DNA from: an uncultured Muribaculum sp. | Lineage (GTDB): Bacteria; Bacteroidota; Bacteroidia; Bacteroidales; Muribaculaceae | Length of the DNA: 29,033 bases | Assembly: GCA_910578835.1 (NCBI GenBank) | Contig: CAJTSK010000005.1 | Coordinates: forward strand, 103,155-132,187 | Direction: 5' to 3' | Part shown: in pieces, positions 1 through 7,909 of the stretch | How the letters are laid out: the number at the start of each line of letters is the position of its first letter | Position numbering within the stretch: position 1 is the first letter of the stretch | Notes under the pieces: generated by a model | What the model saw: the letters and a program-made list of their open reading frames with translations, nothing else | What the model was told of the DNA's origin: nothing | The model's database searches: none | Made by a program: the position numbers and the translations under genes

Positions 1-3
1 TTT

Positions 4-32
4 CCGGGGGTATAGCTCCGCTCAACCCCCGG
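4..32. repeat. GC-rich inverted repeat at left edge
   Basis: CCGGGGGT at 4-11 pairs with ACCCCCGG at 25-32 around a 13-nt loop. It has no T-run on either side, so it is not a clear terminator. It lies in the non-coding stretch downstream of metA and may belong to an interspersed repeat cut by the window edge; that last point is inference. Confidence 0.5.
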
Positions 33-103
33 CTAATCATGGAAGATGCCCATCCGGGCAACCCAAACATCACCACAGCTCAACACTCCCCCGAAACCCG
101 ACC

Positions 104-250
104 TCTGAAAACTAAAAACTGAAAAACCCAAAACTCCTCTACCTTCTGACAATATGTCCTTCTGTATCACATACAGGCAATCATACCACAACAACAATTC
201 TGAAAACTCAAAACTGAAATCCGAAAACTGAAAACTGAAAACTGAAAACC
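104..250. repeat. CTGAAAA-type short repeat clusters
   Basis: Two clusters of a heptamer close to CTGAAAA occur at about 104-135 and 200-250. The second holds at least three exact tandem copies plus degenerate ones. About 65 nt of unrelated sequence separates them. The stretch 1-258 otherwise holds no supported gene: the only open frame there translates the repeat into a low-complexity string. Similar A-rich heptamer tracts occur between genes in Bacteroidales, but I cannot count copies elsewhere from this window. Confidence 0.6.
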
Positions 251-258
251 CCTTTTCC

Positions 259-1179
259 TCAGACATGGATGTCGCGCAGGTCGTAAGGAGTCTCCTGATA
301 CACGAAATAGTTAAGCCAGTTGCTGAAAAGCAGGTTGGCGTGAGAGCGCCAGCGCACTATCGGACCCTTGGCAGGATTGTCATCGACATAATAATGAGCC
401 GGTATAGCAGGATTCATGCCCTTCTCAAGGTCGCGACGATACTCAAAATCGAGTGTACCGGGCGAATATTCCGAATGACCTGTTATAAAAAATTCCCTTC
501 CGTTACGTGCCATCACCATATATACGCCACTCTCCGGACTCTCCGCAATTATATCAAGCCCTTCCACACGCTCCACCTCATCGCGGCACACCTCGCTGAA
601 GCGGCTGTGGGGCACATAAAACTCGTCGTCAAATCCGCGGAATATCGGATTTTTAGGGTCGTTGATACGATGTGGGAACACTCCGGAAATCTTTCGGTCA
701 ATTACATGCTTCGGCACTCCGTAATGATGGTAAAGACCGGCAAACGCGGCCCAACATATATATAATGTGGAAGTGACGTGGGTACGCGCCCAGTCAAATA
801 TCCCGCAAAGCTCCTGCCAGTAGTCGACTTCCTCGAAATCCACCTTCTCCACCGGCGCGCCGGTGATGATGAATCCGTCGTAATTCTGATGGCGTATATC
901 CTCAAAAGTCTTATAAAACTCCTCTACATGCTCGCGTGGAGTGTTGCGTGACACATGTGACGCAGTGTCGATAAGGTCAAGTTCAATCTGCAACGGCGTG
1001 TTGGAGATAAGCCGCAACAGATCTGTCTCGGTCATAATCTTCAACGGCATAAGATTCAGTATGCCAATACGCAGCGGACGTATATCCTGCGATGATGCGC
1101 GCTGTTCATCGATTACAAATATATTTTCTTCTCGTAATGTCTCCACAGCAGGGAGAGACACGGGCACTCTTACCGGCAT
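259..1179 (-). CDS. metA: Homoserine O-acyltransferase, MetA family, probably acetyl-CoA dependent
   Basis: Activates L-homoserine by O-acylation in the cytoplasm, the first committed step of methionine synthesis. The 306-residue length and start match the family. Visible landmarks in E. coli numbering are the MPLK segment (Lys47), the nucleophile Cys142 in YICWAAFAG, and His235 and Glu237 in TGHSEYSP. Residue 111, after ITGAPV, is Glu. In characterised MetA proteins Gly111 goes with succinyl-CoA use and Glu111 with acetyl-CoA use, so this enzyme is probably a homoserine O-acetyltransferase despite the usual succinyltransferase label. It is the last gene of a minus-strand run, 16 nt after the PHP phosphatase gene. 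No strong terminator follows, only a weak A/T-rich palindrome near 245-262. The family is certain; acyl donor choice is inferred from one residue. Confidence 0.95.
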   Translation of the reverse strand: MPVRVPVSLPAVETLREENIFVIDEQRASSQDIRPLRIGILNLMPLKIMTETDLLRLISNTPLQIELDLIDTASHVSRNTPREHVEEFYKTFEDIRHQNYDGFIITGAPVEKVDFEEVDYWQELCGIFDWARTHVTSTLYICWAAFAGLYHHYGVPKHVIDRKISGVFPHRINDPKNPIFRGFDDEFYVPHSRFSEVCRDEVERVEGLDIIAESPESGVYMVMARNGREFFITGHSEYSPGTLDFEYRRDLEKGMNPAIPAHYYVDDNPAKGPIVRWRSHANLLFSNWLNYFVYQETPYDLRDIHV

Positions 1180-1195
1180 AATGATTATGATTTAA

Positions 1196-2014
1196 TTACA
1201 GGTTACAGGATTTCAAACATGACAAGGCGGCATCTCGTCCGAGATTCACCCTGTCGGGATAATGGGCGTCACTGTTCACTACAATTCCGCTCACCGACCC
1301 GAACAGACGGTTCCAGTATCTAAGTTCGGGGAAAAAGCGGTCAGCCGACTCAAAAGTCTTTGTATTTACCTCGACAAGCACACGCTTTTCTATCACCAGG
1401 TCGATAAGACCGAATACAAGCTCATTGTACCACGCTTCATCCTCGATGCCGGGTTGAAACAAAGATGCGTTATGACCGATTTTGTCAAGATGACCGATTA
1501 TGTCAAAACCGCCTTCTTCGACCATAGCCATCGACTGACGATAGAAGAGTTCCACCACATGACGTATGTCATTATCGAAATAACGCGCCATTTTAACCTT
1601 GAACGACTCAAAATTTCCATCGACATCGACATATTGGTCACCACACGGCACAAAATGCACCGAGCCTATGCGATAATCAAGCGGCAATGAGCTGAAATAG
1701 GGTGTTGACGCACACCAATCACCGCCAAGATAGTCAATCTCCATCGAGGCATAGAGCCTTATCCTGTCACCATACACCCCTTTCAGGCGCTCCACCTCAT
1801 CAAGATAAGGCTTCACGTCAGACTCCGACATATTACACGGAGACTCAAACGGCACAGGTGAATGAGGGGAAAAGCCCCAATGCTTCATGCCCGACCCGAT
1901 TGCAGCGACAACCATCTCCTCCATCGAAACTCGCCCGTCGCAAAACTGCGTATGGCTATGGAAGTTGTAACGGTCGGTCGACCCGGTTATTTCAATAATG
2001 TCATCAGCAGTCAT
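1196..2014 (-). CDS. PHP-family phosphatase, HisJ-like (histidinol-phosphatase)
   Basis: A metal-dependent phosphoesterase of the PHP family, 272 residues, close in length to HisJ-type histidinol-phosphatases, which remove phosphate from L-histidinol phosphate. The likely trinuclear metal site is complete: His19 and His21 in FHSHTQFCDG, His51 in FSPHSP, Glu92 in MEID, His120 in GSVHF, His175 and Asp177 in GHLDKIG, and Asp249 and His251 in VNSDAHYP. No other histidine gene is present, so the substrate is open; it could be another small phosphoester. The ATG at 2012-2014 lies 3 nt after the cstA stop and metA follows after 16 nt, so all three are probably co-transcribed. Confidence 0.85.
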   Translation of the reverse strand: MTADDIIEITGSTDRYNFHSHTQFCDGRVSMEEMVVAAIGSGMKHWGFSPHSPVPFESPCNMSESDVKPYLDEVERLKGVYGDRIRLYASMEIDYLGGDWCASTPYFSSLPLDYRIGSVHFVPCGDQYVDVDGNFESFKVKMARYFDNDIRHVVELFYRQSMAMVEEGGFDIIGHLDKIGHNASLFQPGIEDEAWYNELVFGLIDLVIEKRVLVEVNTKTFESADRFFPELRYWNRLFGSVSGIVVNSDAHYPDRVNLGRDAALSCLKSCNL

Positions 2015-2017
2015 AGA

Positions 2018-3457
2018 TTACTCTTCAGCAATATTATAAGATTTGGAGAACACCATTTTACGCATGAACATCACCCCGGCAAGCAAAGCCACGGCAACCC
2101 CGGCACCAAGCGACACATAATAGTCAAGGCGGAACCCTTCAGGCGCATATAATATATATGTGACACATACACATGTCATGAACATAGCCGGAAGCATCGA
2201 TATCCAGTAAGGCTTGCCATGGCGCACAAGATACACCGTTATAGCCCAGAGGGTGAACACGGCAAGCGTCTGGTTGCACCATGCAAAGTAACGCCACAAG
2301 ACATTGAAGTCAATCTGCATGATGAAAAATGTCACGGCAAAAACCGGTATCGATATAATAAGACGGCGCACTACGGTACGCTGCTCATAGTGCATGAAAT
2401 CTGACGCTATGAGGCGCGCGCTTCGGAGAGCGGTGTCTCCGGTCGTAATCGGGGCGGCAATTACACCGAGTATGGCGAGCACACCGCCAAATGTGCCAAG
2501 CCAGTTAATTGATATGTCATGGACCAATCCGCCTGCGCCACCGTTGGCGGCAAGATATCCGGCAAGGCGGTCATAGCCGCCGGTAAACGCTATTGCCGCA
2601 GCAGCCCATATCAATGCCACAAGCCCCTCGGCGACCATCGCTCCATAAAATACCGGACGGGCAAGCCTCTCATTCTTCAGGCAACGCGCCATCATAGGTG
2701 ACTGAGTGGCATGAAAGCCCGAAATCGCGCCACATGCTATGGAGACAAACATCATCGGAAAGAGAGGAAGCGAGCCGGCATCGGCATTACGGTTGGAAAA
2801 TCCTTCACTCAAGCCAACAGGAATAGTGACATCACCAAACATCATCACCCCCATTATGCCTGCCGCCATAAAAAGCAGGGCAAAGCCAAAGAGCGGATAT
2901 ATATTACCTATTAACTTATCAATCGGGAGTACCGTGGCAAGCATGTAGTAGACAAATATGGCAAGAATCCAGAAGCGGGTGTTCATCCAGTCGGGCGTCA
3001 TGCTTGCAATGAGGTCGGCGGGAGTAAGCACAAACACTGCTCCTACGAGCATCATCAACAGCAATGAAAACACTCTCATCACCTGTTTTACACCTACGCC
3101 AAGCTCATCACCTACAATCTCGGGGAGCGACGCGCCGTCACGACGTATGGAAATCACACCCGACAAGAAGTCATGGACAGCACCGGCAAATATAGTGCCG
3201 AACGTAATCCACAAAAACGCGGCGGGACCAAACATCACGCCCATTATCGCGCCGAATATAGGACCAAGACCGGCAATATTAAGAAACTGAATCAAAAACA
3301 CTTTCCATGTGGGAAGCGGCATATAATCAACCCCGTCTTGCTTTGTATAACATGGCATCTGACGCCGTGCATCACATCCGATGATGCGTTCTACAAGCAT
3401 TCCGTAGACAAAATATCCACCTACAAGCACAGCAATGGCAATAAGAAACAGACTCAT
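2018..3457 (-). CDS. cstA: Carbon starvation protein A family transporter
   Basis: A polytopic inner-membrane protein of 479 residues. It opens with a hydrophobic helix (about 2-20) and carries the CstA-type segment with FLNIAGLGPIFGAIMG and the following FLSGVISIRRDGASLPEIVG, plus many further hydrophobic helices and a short basic C-terminus. E. coli CstA is about 700 residues; the shorter form is common in Bacteroidota. Known members import pyruvate or peptides, probably with protons. The start is 33 nt after the stop of the TPR gene and the stop is 3 nt before the PHP gene. I see no separate promoter in the 33-nt gap, so it is probably read from the promoter at 4922-4952. The substrate cannot be fixed from sequence. 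Confidence 0.92.
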   Translation of the reverse strand: MSLFLIAIAVLVGGYFVYGMLVERIIGCDARRQMPCYTKQDGVDYMPLPTWKVFLIQFLNIAGLGPIFGAIMGVMFGPAAFLWITFGTIFAGAVHDFLSGVISIRRDGASLPEIVGDELGVGVKQVMRVFSLLLMMLVGAVFVLTPADLIASMTPDWMNTRFWILAIFVYYMLATVLPIDKLIGNIYPLFGFALLFMAAGIMGVMMFGDVTIPVGLSEGFSNRNADAGSLPLFPMMFVSIACGAISGFHATQSPMMARCLKNERLARPVFYGAMVAEGLVALIWAAAAIAFTGGYDRLAGYLAANGGAGGLVHDISINWLGTFGGVLAILGVIAAPITTGDTALRSARLIASDFMHYEQRTVVRRLIISIPVFAVTFFIMQIDFNVLWRYFAWCNQTLAVFTLWAITVYLVRHGKPYWISMLPAMFMTCVCVTYILYAPEGFRLDYYVSLGAGVAVALLAGVMFMRKMVFSKSYNIAEE

Positions 3458-3490
3458 ACGTAATTCATTTCAACAATTTAAAGCAATCAT

Positions 3491-4894
3491 CTATCGCTCA
3501 GCCTTAATAATTTCATTAGCCTTCGACTTGATATCCTCACGCTCGGTGATTATACGCTTCTCAAGTTTCAAGATAGCGTCCTTCAATCCCTTGTCGCCGT
3601 TGCGATAGCGCACACGCAGCGATGCAAGTTCCTCGACATCCTTCTCAAGTGTCTCCTTGTAACGCATGTAATCCTCCATCATGCGACGGGCACGCGGCAG
3701 TTTGAAATCATCCCATGAAGTATATACGCGTCCGCCGGGCATCGCAAAGCGGAAATCCTCTTTCTTGACTTTTCGGTCAGGGTCGATATTTTTTATCGCG
3801 TCCAGAAGGTCGCTGTAATCGGCACCATCCTCCCAGGTCGAGCGATAATCGGCGACACGTGCCTTGTCGGCAAGTCCCGGAGTGTCAATCGCGTAATTGA
3901 TGCGCAGGTCGGAGGGTATAAACTTATATATGGTAATATAGTCACCAAGCTGATTGCGGTCGGTAGCCCACCATCCTACCCCGGTCACCTCGTCGATAGC
4001 CAGGAGATAGTCGTCGTAGGGAGAATTATAAGGCATGCCTATATTCTGAGGCTGCAAGAAGTCGGCATCATCCTTACGGCTTATGAAGATATCGTAGCCA
4101 CCCAGCGACTCATCACCGTCATTGGCATAATAGAGCGTGATACCGTCAGACATCATGAACGGATAATTGCTGTCGCCATTCATGCCGAGCGACTCGCCAA
4201 GTTGCCGCGGGCTTTCCCAAGAGCCGTCAAAGAGCTGATTGGAACCGACAAGCACATAATTTTCCAACGAGTCAGGAGCCGCCCACGCCATAAATGAACG
4301 TGTCTCGGGCATATATACAGTAGCCGGAACAGCCGCCTCAAATCCGGAGGGCAACACATCGGCATCATTAATCGAGCCGCTTTCAGGTGACAGGCGGTAA
4401 GCCTTGAAAAATTCATCGCGGTCCACGGCAACACTATCGATAATCACGATTTTCTCCACGCGGTCAAGCATGTTACGCGCAAGGTCGACACGCGCCTGCA
4501 ATGCCTCGACCTCTTCGGGCAAAGGCTTGCGCGACTTTTTCAGACTCTTCTCATAACGCGCTATGTAATCTTCAGCTTTATCAAAATCGTAGTCATAAAA
4601 AGCAAGTTCGGCGAGATAGCGCGGAGCCTCAGCCACCCCCTTGTCATGGGCAAACTTAAGATATTTCACAGCCTCATCGGGACGACCCTCCTGAATAAGG
4701 CACACCCCTATCCACTGATTGAGCGCAGCGTCCTTTGGCTTTGTTTTATACGCGTCAAGAAATACCGGAAGCGCACCGGTAAAGTCGCCGGCACGATACA
4801 TTTCCTTAGCTTCTTCAAGAGTTGCTGCCGACGTGGCAAAAACCGATGTCAGCAATATGGCAGAAAGATATGATTTCAAACTTTTATTCCACAT
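3491..4894 (-). CDS. Exported TPR and PD40 (WD40-like propeller) protein
   Basis: 467 residues from the preferred ATG at 4892-4894. Residues 1-24 form a signal peptide (MWNKSLKSYLSAILLTSVFA, cut after TSAA). Residues 25-125 carry TPR-like helix pairs. Around 240-275 there is a PD40 signature: NYPFMMSDGITLYYAND then GGYDIFISRKD. A charged helix, probably coiled coil, covers about 405-465. An in-frame ATG at 4924 would lie inside the -7 box of the promoter and upstream of the predicted transcript start near 4918, so it is rejected. The arrangement resembles the front part of Bacteroidota envelope proteins that end in an OmpA domain, but that domain is absent here. It heads the cstA-PHP-metA run. 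Specific function unknown. Confidence 0.8.
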   Translation of the reverse strand: MWNKSLKSYLSAILLTSVFATSAATLEEAKEMYRAGDFTGALPVFLDAYKTKPKDAALNQWIGVCLIQEGRPDEAVKYLKFAHDKGVAEAPRYLAELAFYDYDFDKAEDYIARYEKSLKKSRKPLPEEVEALQARVDLARNMLDRVEKIVIIDSVAVDRDEFFKAYRLSPESGSINDADVLPSGFEAAVPATVYMPETRSFMAWAAPDSLENYVLVGSNQLFDGSWESPRQLGESLGMNGDSNYPFMMSDGITLYYANDGDESLGGYDIFISRKDDADFLQPQNIGMPYNSPYDDYLLAIDEVTGVGWWATDRNQLGDYITIYKFIPSDLRINYAIDTPGLADKARVADYRSTWEDGADYSDLLDAIKNIDPDRKVKKEDFRFAMPGGRVYTSWDDFKLPRARRMMEDYMRYKETLEKDVEELASLRVRYRNGDKGLKDAILKLEKRIITEREDIKSKANEIIKAER

Positions 4895-4921
4895 AAGGGC
4901 AAAATATGTCAAAAACAAGTC

Positions 4922-4952
4922 CAAATTTACACATTATAATTCTAACTGCAAA
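4922..4952 (-). promoter_or_regulatory. Bacteroidota-type promoter for the TPR-cstA-PHP-metA run
   Basis: On the minus strand TTTG (4952-4949), a 19-nt spacer and TAAATTTG (4929-4922) match the Bacteroidota primary sigma consensus exactly. The predicted start near 4918 gives a leader of about 24 nt to the ATG at 4894 and settles the start of that gene. Confidence 0.75.
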
Positions 4953-4993
4953 AATTAACTGCCCGACGGCTACAAAAATCGGTACAGTTTACC

Positions 4994-5001
4994 TATCTTT
5001 G
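4994..5001 (+). promoter_or_regulatory. -7 element for the lnb transcript
   Basis: TATCTTTG matches TAnnTTTG exactly and sits 22 nt before the ATG at 5024. No good TTTG lies 19-21 nt upstream, so the -33 half is weak. It diverges from the promoter at 4922-4952. Confidence 0.6.
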
Positions 5002-5023
5002 TAAGCATTTTTGATTTTACATA

Positions 5024-6226
5024 ATGAAATTACTCCATATACTGCCGGTCATTGTCAGTTTGCTATGTATGCCATTGAAAGGTCATGGCGAGGAAGTCGC
5101 AGACTCGTTGCCCGAACTTGAGATAAGCCTCATCACCTGCTCCCCGGGGGAAGAAATATATGAATTATGCGGTCACACCGCCCTGCGCGTGAAGCTACCG
5201 CCACTTGACATGGCGGTTAACTACGGTACATTTGACTTCAATGCGCCCAACTTTGTCTATCGTTTCGTAAAGGGCGAGACCGACTATATGGTGAGCGCCT
5301 ACCCCTTCAAGTACTTTATTGAAGAGTACACCCGCTCCGGAAGAAGCATCACCGAACAGCCCCTCAACCTGTCGCCCGAAGAAGCGAAAAGGCTGCTTGA
5401 AATGCTGCAATACAACACTTTGCCCGAAAACCGCACCTATCGCTACAATTACGTGAAAGACAACTGCTCGACGCGCCCTCTTGCCATAATCGAAAAAGCA
5501 ATCGGTGACACAGTGTCGCTAAGTGCGTCAGGCGAATACTCTAAGCTATCGTCATTTCGCGACATAATGCGCTATTACCATGCCAATTACCCATGGTATC
5601 AATTTGGCATAGACCTTGCTCTCGGAAGTGGCATCGACTATGCGGTGAGCGACCGGGAGAAAGCCTTTGCCCCGCTGATACTCAGCGACATGATGCGACA
5701 CGCCACAGTAAACGGGCAACCGATAGTAAAAGACACGCAAGTAATATTGGCAGCACGCGAAGATGGCGGTCCCCTGCCCGCCACACCGTGGTATCTTACC
5801 CCGATGGCTGCCGGCTGCCTGGTGCTTGCAATCACTATAATGGTGGCTGCGCGCGACATACGGCGCAAAAAAGTCACCCGTTGGGTCGACGCGACCCTTT
5901 TTTCTCTCTACGGGCTATGCGGGCTGTTGCTGACATTCCTTGTTTTTATCTCGGTCCATGAAGCCACGTCGCCCAACTGGTTGCTGGTGTGGCTCAACCC
6001 GTTCTGCCTCATTGTGCCGGCATGTATCTATATAAAAAAGTGTGACACGTTGGTAAAATTATACGGATTTATTAACTTTGCAGCGTTAATATTGTTAATT
6101 GTCATGTGGGGCTTCCTCGGGCAATCCGGAAATCCGGCATTCATCCCGTTTATCGCCGCCGATATTATATTGACAGTACGATATTTATACATTACACTAT
6201 GCGTCGAAAAAACGATTTCTGTATAA
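5024..6226 (+). CDS. lnb: Lipoprotein N-acyltransferase Lnb (DUF4105 domain plus five TM helices)
   Basis: A 400-residue envelope protein. A signal peptide or anchor (about 1-22) is followed by a periplasmic domain with CGHTALRV (Cys49, His51) and DNCSTRP (Cys148), the Cys and His signature of the DUF4105/Lnb papain-like domain. The C-terminal half has five hydrophobic helices at about 258-277, 289-311, 324-338, 346-366 and 372-392, the topology of the Lnb membrane domain. Lnb was described in Bacteroides as the enzyme that N-acylates the terminal cysteine of lipoproteins in place of Lnt. The last 28 nt overlap the start of the phosphatase-fold gene, which suggests translational coupling. The assignment rests on motif and topology, not on a search. 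Confidence 0.82.
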   Translation: MKLLHILPVIVSLLCMPLKGHGEEVADSLPELEISLITCSPGEEIYELCGHTALRVKLPPLDMAVNYGTFDFNAPNFVYRFVKGETDYMVSAYPFKYFIEEYTRSGRSITEQPLNLSPEEAKRLLEMLQYNTLPENRTYRYNYVKDNCSTRPLAIIEKAIGDTVSLSASGEYSKLSSFRDIMRYYHANYPWYQFGIDLALGSGIDYAVSDREKAFAPLILSDMMRHATVNGQPIVKDTQVILAAREDGGPLPATPWYLTPMAAGCLVLAITIMVAARDIRRKKVTRWVDATLFSLYGLCGLLLTFLVFISVHEATSPNWLLVWLNPFCLIVPACIYIKKCDTLVKLYGFINFAALILLIVMWGFLGQSGNPAFIPFIAADIILTVRYLYITLCVEKTISV

Positions 6227-7815
6227 CAACACGTCTTATCACGGCACTTGTCGCGTCGATGGTAACCTTTACCGTTGTCGCCCAGGCACCGTCACCGCGC
6301 CCGCGCCTTGTCGTAGGCATCATGATCGATGGTCTGCGCGAAGACTACCTTGACTTGCTGAAAGGCTATTTCGGCGAGGATGGTTTCAAGCGCATCATGC
6401 GTGACGGCGTGATGTTTGAGGATGTCAATTACGGCACAGCGGTCGATGTCGCGGCAGCCACCGCGATGATTTATACCGGAAGCTCGCCAGCTATCAACGG
6501 CATACCGGCGGCAATGGTGTATGACACCGAAAAGCGCATCAGCTACCCTATTGTACTCGACCCGACTAAGATAGGCAACTATACCGACGAGACCTATTCC
6601 CCTAAAGCCATAAAGGTCAGCACCCTATCTGATGAGGTGCGCATCGATGGCGGTGGACTCGGAAATGTATATTCAATCGCCCCGTCGGCTCCCCAGTCGC
6701 TCATACTTGCCGGTCACGCCGGTAACAGCGCGTTCTGGATTAATGATGTCACCGGTAAATGGGCAACCACCACCTATTACAAGGATGTGCCCCCGACGAT
6801 GCAGTCGCGCAACTATTCACGACCGCTCGCCACACGCCTTGACACCCTCACCTGGCGGCCGCTCATGGCTCCGGAAAAATATCCCGACCTGCCCGCCTAC
6901 AAGAAGTATTATCCGTTTCGTCACCTGTTTCAGCGCAACGACATAGACCGTTTCCGCAACTACAAGACCTCGGCTCCTGTAAACACAGAACTTACCGACA
7001 TCGCCGCCGACTATCTCAAAGGCTTGCGTCTTGGCAACGGTGACGCGATGGACATGCTGAGTATCGGTTACACGCTCGCGCCGTTTGCCGCCGCAAAAGA
7101 TGCCGACAGCCGTATCGAGACCATGGACAGCTACATAAGGCTCGATTCGGAGCTTGCACGCCTGTTCAGGGAGATTGACACCAATGTCGGGCTTGCCAAC
7201 GCGTTCATCATGATTGCCGGTACCCCGCCGGTGCAAAACAATAAGCGTGACGATGAAAAATGGGGTATTCCCGACGGTGAATTTTCTCCGCGTCAAGCCA
7301 TATCGCTCCTCAACGTGTACCTTATGGCAAAATATGGTAACGGAGAGTGGGTGTCGGGATACTACAACGGACAGATGTTTCTCAATCACCAGCTGATAAA
7401 GGAACATGACCTTGACCTGAAGACCGTTCGCGCAGAAGCTGCCGACTTCCTTGTAAGGATGAGCGCAGTAAGCCGTGTGTGGACAATTGATGACATACTT
7501 GCGGGACGTGCCGGCGTAAATGCCGACGCCATAAAGCGCAACACCCATGTAGACTATGCCGGCGACATACTTATCGAGGTAAACCCCGGATGGGAAATCG
7601 TGGAGATTGACCCCGTAAACAAAAAAGAACGCAGGTCGACCATGCGCACCGGCACCATGACCGCGCCGGTATTCCTGCTGTCGCCCGACCTGAAACCTCA
7701 ACACATAAGCACCGAGACCGATGCCAGGTCAATAGCGCCCACCGTGGCGCGCCTGCTACGCATAAGGTCGCCCAATGCCGCCGAGTTCCCGCCCCTGCGT
7801 CTTGAAAAGAAGTAG
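6199..7815 (+). CDS. Degenerate alkaline-phosphatase-superfamily protein, probable pseudoenzyme, exported
   Basis: 538 residues from the ATG at 6199, which gives a clear signal peptide (about 1-30, ending VVAQA). Longer in-frame starts would lie deep inside lnb. The fold is that of type I phosphodiesterase/PafA-like phosphatases: VVGIMIDGLREDYLD at 38-52, IYTGSSP at 91-97, and YIRLDSELARL before the central strand. By eye alignment only the first metal ligand, Asp44, remains. The nucleophile Thr position is Val84; the Asp and His of the DxxxH site are Leu293 and Ala297; the DHG motif is Gly341-Thr342-Pro343; and the late His of HVP is Thr488. It is probably inactive as a phosphatase and may bind or regulate a partner. 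It overlaps lnb by 28 nt. The fold is likely; the loss of activity is inference. Confidence 0.85.
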   Translation: MRRKNDFCITTRLITALVASMVTFTVVAQAPSPRPRLVVGIMIDGLREDYLDLLKGYFGEDGFKRIMRDGVMFEDVNYGTAVDVAAATAMIYTGSSPAINGIPAAMVYDTEKRISYPIVLDPTKIGNYTDETYSPKAIKVSTLSDEVRIDGGGLGNVYSIAPSAPQSLILAGHAGNSAFWINDVTGKWATTTYYKDVPPTMQSRNYSRPLATRLDTLTWRPLMAPEKYPDLPAYKKYYPFRHLFQRNDIDRFRNYKTSAPVNTELTDIAADYLKGLRLGNGDAMDMLSIGYTLAPFAAAKDADSRIETMDSYIRLDSELARLFREIDTNVGLANAFIMIAGTPPVQNNKRDDEKWGIPDGEFSPRQAISLLNVYLMAKYGNGEWVSGYYNGQMFLNHQLIKEHDLDLKTVRAEAADFLVRMSAVSRVWTIDDILAGRAGVNADAIKRNTHVDYAGDILIEVNPGWEIVEIDPVNKKERRSTMRTGTMTAPVFLLSPDLKPQHISTETDARSIAPTVARLLRIRSPNAAEFPPLRLEKK

Positions 7816-7909
7816 ACAGGGACACAATACACCATCAACAGGGTCATGCGAGATTCCCTGTATCTCTATTTTCTTACAACTTATTTTGCTAATTTAAACA
7901 TTACAATAC

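Noticed and set aside
33..266. 77-codon minus-strand open frame at the left edge
   Set aside because: It is a low-complexity translation of the CTGAAAA repeats (repeated FSVFSFQ) and overlaps the metA stop; there is no domain or promoter.
265..765. 166-codon plus-strand open frame inside metA
   Set aside because: metA on the other strand has complete catalytic residues; this frame has no recognisable motif.
6106..6198. Longer start for the phosphatase-fold protein
   Set aside because: It would lie inside the last helices of lnb and bury the signal peptide; the ATG at 6199 exposes it.
6817..7704. 295-codon minus-strand open frame antisense to the phosphatase-fold gene
   Set aside because: The sense frame has a signal peptide and fold motifs over its whole length; the antisense frame has neither a recognisable domain nor a promoter and is a shadow.
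7838..7861. Hairpin ACAGGG/CCCTGT between the phosphatase-fold gene and secA
   Set aside because: Only 6 bp with a 12-nt loop and no clear U-run; too weak to call a terminator.
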